This document shows positions 59,300-64,000 of a stretch of 64,000 nucleotides of DNA, in pieces. This stretch comes from Palaemon carinicauda (lineage: Eukaryota > Arthropoda > Malacostraca > Decapoda > Palaemonidae), in assembly GCF_036898095.1 (NCBI RefSeq), contig NC_090729.1, positions 152,984,830 to 153,048,829 on the forward strand. The letters run 5' to 3'. The notes below the pieces were generated by a model. It was given only the letters and a program-made list of their open reading frames with translations, did not search any database and had not been told where the DNA came from. The position numbers were made by a program, and so were the translations under genes. Position 1 is the stretch's first letter, and every line of letters begins with the position of its first letter.

Positions 59300-59760
59300 A
59301 CAATGGGTAGGTAAGCAGGGAGCCTGGCACATCATCTTTCAGCAGCACAGGAGAGATAGAGTGGGTGCATCAGTCTCTGGAGGATCCAGTTGACAAGCAG
59401 CCTTTGTGTGATGGTCAACGTTACTGTTAGCCAGAGGTCCTACGTGAGAGAATCCACAGATAGTGCACTACCAGTGGGCTCACTTTGTGTCTAGTTGCCT
59501 ACGTATTTAAGTAACCAGGTTTTGGTATGCTGCTTTGCGTGATGAGAGGGCTCGGACTGCTGGCTGAGAGTCATAGATGATCAAGCCGTTGTTTCTGATC
59601 TGTGTGATAGAAGTAACTACATCTAGAAGTCCATGTAGTTCACAATACATGGAGCTTGATGACTTTGGGAGGTGACGGCCTGCTCAACTCTCTTGCGGGG
59701 ATTTGAAGGTGGGGGGAGAAAACAGCACATCCAGAACTATTGTCTTGCGGCAGGCTATTC
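59300..59760 (-). pseudogene. LINE RNase H domain remnant
   Basis: SSSMYCELHGLLDVVTSI retains the catalytic Glu (59639-59641), and LIIYDSQPAVRALSSRKA retains the catalytic Asp (59570-59572). A later SHVGPLANSNVDHHTKAACQ corresponds to the SHVG...N..VD..A motif. Stops interrupt the frame between them. Confidence 0.82.
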
Positions 59761-60239
59761 ATGAAGAGGTGACGGGCTATACTGAGGGATGAGGACAGTC
59801 TATCGGGGCTATACTGAGGGATGAGGATAGTCTATTGATGGTCTCCAATGCACATTGTTGTTTCAGTTGAGGCAAGTCAGTCTTGGAGACTGGGGTGCAA
59901 GAGATTGCCAGCACAGGAGTCTGTCAGGGTGCAAGGCCATGGTTCATATCCTCTGCCACAATATTGATGTTAAGCCCCAGAAGGCTTGAACAGACTGTAC
60001 TGATTAGTGTACGTCCTGTCCGCCTTGGCGTAGTTGTGGATGAGGCGCATCTAGATCTAGAGAAGTCACGATGATGTGCGAGTAGTGAGGGTAATACAGG
60101 CATTTGCTATTGAAGTAGGAAAGGTGATATACCACTGAGTGGATGAGGGCAATGCATATGATACTGAAAACTGGGATAGATACTCCTGCAGAGTAATTAG
60201 TAAGCTGTTTGAGAGGAGTTAGGCAATGCTGTAACTGGG

Positions 60240-60900
60240 CCACCAAATCTTGAATAATGGTATGTGCTTACTTTCTTGTTGGAATAGAAGGTCTTATCTG
60301 CACTGGTGCTCCCAAATAAAGGTAATGTGTGCACAGAGGTACAGCATTGTTCCCCATAGAAATTCTGGCAGATTTCTCGTGGGCTTGGAGGAGAAGATTC
60401 TTTTTCCTGGGGAGATAATGAGACCACAAGAGGATGCTCATTATTAGGAGAGGAAATGTTGCAAGTAAACTGAAGATCTTGAGCGAATGCAGATATTATC
60501 TACGTAGCAAGTGATGGTTGTGTTAAGTGAGCGAGGTAGGTTGGAATTTGTCAGTGCCGGGTTTGGGAATGGGTACAATTGTACTACGAGTCCATGCTTG
60601 TGGCATATATCCCAGGCAGAGAGAGAGGTTGTAAGGCTGGGAGAGAGAGTTGCCAGGTAATTCCATGAGTAAAACGAAGGACAGCATAGATGATCTCATC
60701 ATCACCAGGAGCTAACTTTTTACTCCTTGCTAAGGCATGTTGTAGCTCTTCCTTAGTTACTGGTACATTGTCTTCTTCATCAGTGCTTAGTAAGGCGAAA
60801 CTAAGATGGAGAGCATGGTGGTGTTCTTGTGTGGAGAGAGTCTGGTATATGAGCTGGAAGGCTGATGATTCTTGACCGAGATGACCACTCATTAATAAGG
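60240..60900 (-). pseudogene. LINE reverse transcriptase remnant with lost catalytic box
   Basis: PVTKEELQHALARSKKLAPG with DDEIIYAVL (60760-60680) and CLGYMPQAWTRSTIVPIPKP with GTDKF (60615-60540) are the RT N-terminal fingers. About 15-30 bp later comes CYVDN (YVDN at 60495-60506) where Y/FADD is expected. The usual roughly 100 residues between these motifs are absent, implying an internal deletion, and the second aspartate is replaced by Asn. Confidence 0.8.
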
Positions 60901-62229
60901 TCCTATGAGTATTGAGCAGTATTCATCACAATACTGTTGATGAGGTGCCACATGGAACTGACGCTTGTTTGATAGTTGATTCTGAACATTAATTTGTGCA
61001 AGGAATCTGTTTGTACACAATGTTGTAGAGCAACTAGATCATCCCTTGATAATTATTCTGGTGCGGAGTCTCAGGAATTGGTTATATCATGAAGGCAAGG
61101 CCGTCATCCATTGCCTTCTTCTTTGCCTGAGAAATTTGATTATCCAGTGTCATGGTACCAGCACAACACCTGATATGTGGCTCTCTTTTGTATTGTGTGT
61201 GGATAGCATGTGTGGTGCTAACAAGTACGGAGTAAAGTTTCTCAGGACAGCGTAGGTCAAACTTAGAAAGAAGGTTAGTAATATATGAGATCTACACAAG
61301 ATTGTATTTAGGTGGGATTGATTGCAATTGTAAATGTGTGTTAGAGTAGGTGTAGTGGAAAGGTAATAATGGATGCTGAGAAAAACGTGATCAGAGATGC
61401 GTGTGGGAACAGTTTTACATTTGAATCAAGAAGTTGCAAGTCCCCATATCAAGGTGTGATCCAAAGTACCACCTCATGCATGCGCAGATCCACCAGTGTC
61501 CCAGTGGGTCACTTGATCAGTCAAATGTACTCCTGAACTTGGTTCCCAATTCAGTTCCTTCACAGATTTTCCAAACCTGGATGACAGGAAATAAAATCTC
61601 TGATGTAAACCACACAACAGCGAGGGTAAAGGCTGGAAGTGTGGCTGTATTTATCCTGCCTGGTGCTGCATATACATTGCAGAGTTATATAGTACCTCCG
61701 CCAACAGTAATCTCAAATAGTTGAAATGTAGTATGTTCATCCCCAGAGTTTGGGAGAAGTCTATGCTGGATTGAAGCGTGTAAATAGGTGGTGAGGCCAT
61801 GTCTTACTAAATGGACATAAGACACATAGCCAGTGAGTGAGGGAGCTTCTTCCCGGAGTTGAGCATTACCAACAAATGTTTACTGAATCAGAATAATGCC
61901 TGGATGGTGACTTAGTAAAAATCCCTTAAGTGCAGAGCATTTTACCCAGTTTGTAATGACATACATTCCATGAGATAATATTAAGCTTCACTTGATTATA
62001 CAACATGTTCTTTGGAAGGACGGCAACAAGGTGAGGAGGCAGTAGTTACATGGGAATGAATGGGTGGCGTGTTATATGGTAAAGGTCCTGCACGAGGGTT
62101 ATTACATTCTTAAGATGAGTAGCAAGCATGTCAAGTTTCTCAGAGTGTACCGACTGATGTAACAACAACCTGCTGAGCTTCAACAAGCGACTGTAGTGTG
62201 ATGTAATAAGTGAAACAATTTAGAAGTCA

Positions 62230-63480
62230 GATGATCGGAGGAGGCTTCAAGACTGTCGATGCAAGTGTCCATGCTCTCTAAAAATTATTCAATGGCTTCA
62301 AAACGTGATGTAAGAGGGTCACATCGAGACTTGAGGTCCTCTTTAATTGTAGCCACTTGCGAGGAAGCAGTAACAGTGACTGGAATTGATGGCGGTGGTA
62401 GCGGTTGTGGAATGTGCAGGTTCGATGCATTGTGTCATCGTCTGGTACAGTCATACCACACATTGACTCCCCGCTTTTCACATCTCGGGCATTTTCAAAG
62501 TGAGGTGTCAAATGCAGGCTGTGGTAATGAATGTGATATTAATGTTGGGACAATGTCAACCACTGTGAGTATTACAAAACAGTGATGAGGATAGGTCCGA
62601 CTGTCATGCTCATTAACACAAAACGCACATTTTTCAGGGGTAGCACAGTATTTGAAGCATATGAACTGCATAGTTTATATGATGCTATACAAGATATGAA
62701 GGGGAAGTTAACATAAGGAGGGGTGGATCTGAGTGGCTATAATTGATAACAATATGATTGATGGACATCCCATCCTGTAGGAAGCGCCTCGTGTACACTC
62801 CCGTTAGTTCCCTAGCTAAAGAAGGGTCTACATCTACAGAACATAGAGTGATGAGGTATTTTGGGATTTTATGAGGCTTGTTTACAGTATGTTATACATC
62901 AAACACCAGTGACAGAACCTCACCACCCTTGACCTGATCTATAATATCCAGGGAATGCCTTGATATGTATACAAATCAAGAAGTGACCACAGACTTTAGC
63001 CGACTACCGATCGAGTTTAAACATCTCAGCAACCTCCGAAAGCCAGCAAAGCTTCACATTAACCTCAAGATTCTCTTCAAATAGAAGCCTTATGTATTCC
63101 ACACGGGGAGCAAAGGAAGGTTTTGTACCCATGGTAGGTATACTCTAAATAGCAGTTCAAGGCAGGGAACGATTTAGAACTTCAATTTGAGAAGATGAGG
63201 CATTATGCTTTGTAGTTTTAGCAGCAGGCCGGAGATAATGTTTTATCACTGCTATCCGAGTCATGCTCCCTACATCGTTTGTTGGAGATATAGGTGTGGT
63301 CCATCAGGCTAGGGGCTGCTCCAGATGGGCCATTTTATGAGATTCAGTACAGATACGTCAAGGCCAGTGTTCCTGTGTCAGGTGATCTTCCACATCATCA
63401 TCACTTAAAGCAAGGTCTTCTTCAACACCATCAAGAGAGACGGGGCCAGAGAATTCCATAATGATGATCAACTGGTGTGT
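62230..63480 (-). pseudogene. LINE ORF1-like (gag-like) remnant
   Basis: Minus-strand pieces include MEFSGPVSLDGVEEDLALSD near 63460, VEYIRLLFEENLEVNVKLC near 63090, then a cysteine-rich part (CVLCEH near 62620; CPRCEKRG near 62490) that may be degraded zinc fingers. One 77-codon frame is at 62278-62511. Confidence 0.55.
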
Positions 63481-64000
63481 TAGCAGTGCCCGTATCCATG
63501 TTGGTTTCTCTGGTACAGTGACGTATCCATAACAAAAATACCCACGTTACACATACTGCATTTGCATACGCGATTTAGAAAAAATCTTGAACGTAATGAA
63601 ATGGCTATGTGAATGGGATTTTTAATCAGAAATAAAGCCTGAGTCCAAAACCTTATAAAGACACTAATGTCACAGGACTGATCACTGACCCTTACACAGC
63701 TTTCGGTTAATATATGATACTTTAATTAATAGCGAAACTAAATTGCACTATAAGAGTTGGACGAGTGCTGGCCAGTTTGGATTTTTTTTCTGTATGTTTA
63801 ATAGGAGCTGGGGCATGATAACTTACGTATCGGTCGATTAAAATGGGAAGTTCATCTCTCACTCTAAGTCCATAGTTTACATTTGGGAAACTAATGGCGA
63901 GTGCATGTATTTCTTGCAGTCGCTTTTGTAAGCTATTCTATTTTTTGTATGGTGTAATAATTACCTGGCTTTTATTACCAATTACAAGATTCCAAATATT
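63481..64000. other. Right edge, no feature recognised
   Basis: AT-rich, with no coding or repeat signal that I can support. Confidence 0.4.

Larger units (their letters stand above)
58950..63480 (-). pseudogene. Degenerate LINE with ORF1, RT and RNase H remnants (I-superfamily-like)
   Basis: Minus strand, 5' end near 63480 and 3' end near 58950. ORF1-like pieces lie at 63480-62230, RT at 60900-60240 and RNase H at 59760-59300. A terminal conserved-looking block follows at 59200-58960 (LCDMPNANTLEHYSLEYPL). The stretch 62200-60950, where an endonuclease is expected, is open only in short pieces and shows no clear motif. The ORF1, RT and RNase H order is that of the I clade and relatives. Multiple stops and frameshifts make it non-functional. 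Confidence 0.82.

Overview
The window looks like nuclear DNA of an invertebrate animal, most likely a decapod crustacean and possibly a penaeid shrimp (inference). It is AT-rich, has long introns, and holds very long dinucleotide microsatellites (TA, CT/AG, CA/TG) every one to two kilobases. Decaying retrotransposons and short foldback elements are scattered throughout. No prokaryotic gene organisation, CRISPR array or rRNA was seen. Most open frames are products of microsatellites and minisatellites, not genes.

Only one host gene is well supported. Five exons on the + strand (14455-18355) splice cleanly into 293 codons and a stop. They encode the C-terminal half of a DYRK2/DYRK4-class dual-specificity kinase, from just after the catalytic loop to the protein end. 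Earlier exons were not found in the first 14 kb, so they probably lie upstream of the window. Intron 1 carries an almost perfect CT/GA hairpin.

Layout: 1-14.4 kb is microsatellite-rich upstream or long-intron DNA. It holds two copies of an 83-87 bp hairpin element, two LINE 3' ends with TAA tails, a 24-bp tandem array and a 240-bp inverted-repeat element. 14.4-18.4 kb is the kinase gene. 18.4-25.8 kb has no recognisable gene. From 25.8 to 47.0 kb a pair of about 1-1.2 kb inverted repeats encloses about 19 kb. This interval contains three large minisatellites: a 31-bp unit at 29.2-33.4 kb, a 35-bp unit at 33.4-35.1 kb directly abutting it, and a 36/35/33-bp unit at 41.9-43.3 kb. It also contains a 192-bp palindromic MITE, a degenerate minus-strand LINE interrupted by a tRNA-derived SINE, and a foldback element beside the third satellite. 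47.7-49.0 kb is a degenerate plus-strand LINE. Around 51.2 kb a minus-strand stretch carries a kinesin-like motif. 56.3-58.4 kb holds a decayed LTR-retrotransposon (zinc knuckle, protease-like and integrase-like pieces). 58.95-63.5 kb holds a decayed minus-strand LINE with ORF1, RT and RNase H remnants.

The genes do not form a pathway. The window is one kinase gene end beside a large repeat-built domain. The most unusual feature is that domain: three satellites of similar period inside inverted arms with promoter-like CCAAT pairs. No function for it is demonstrated.
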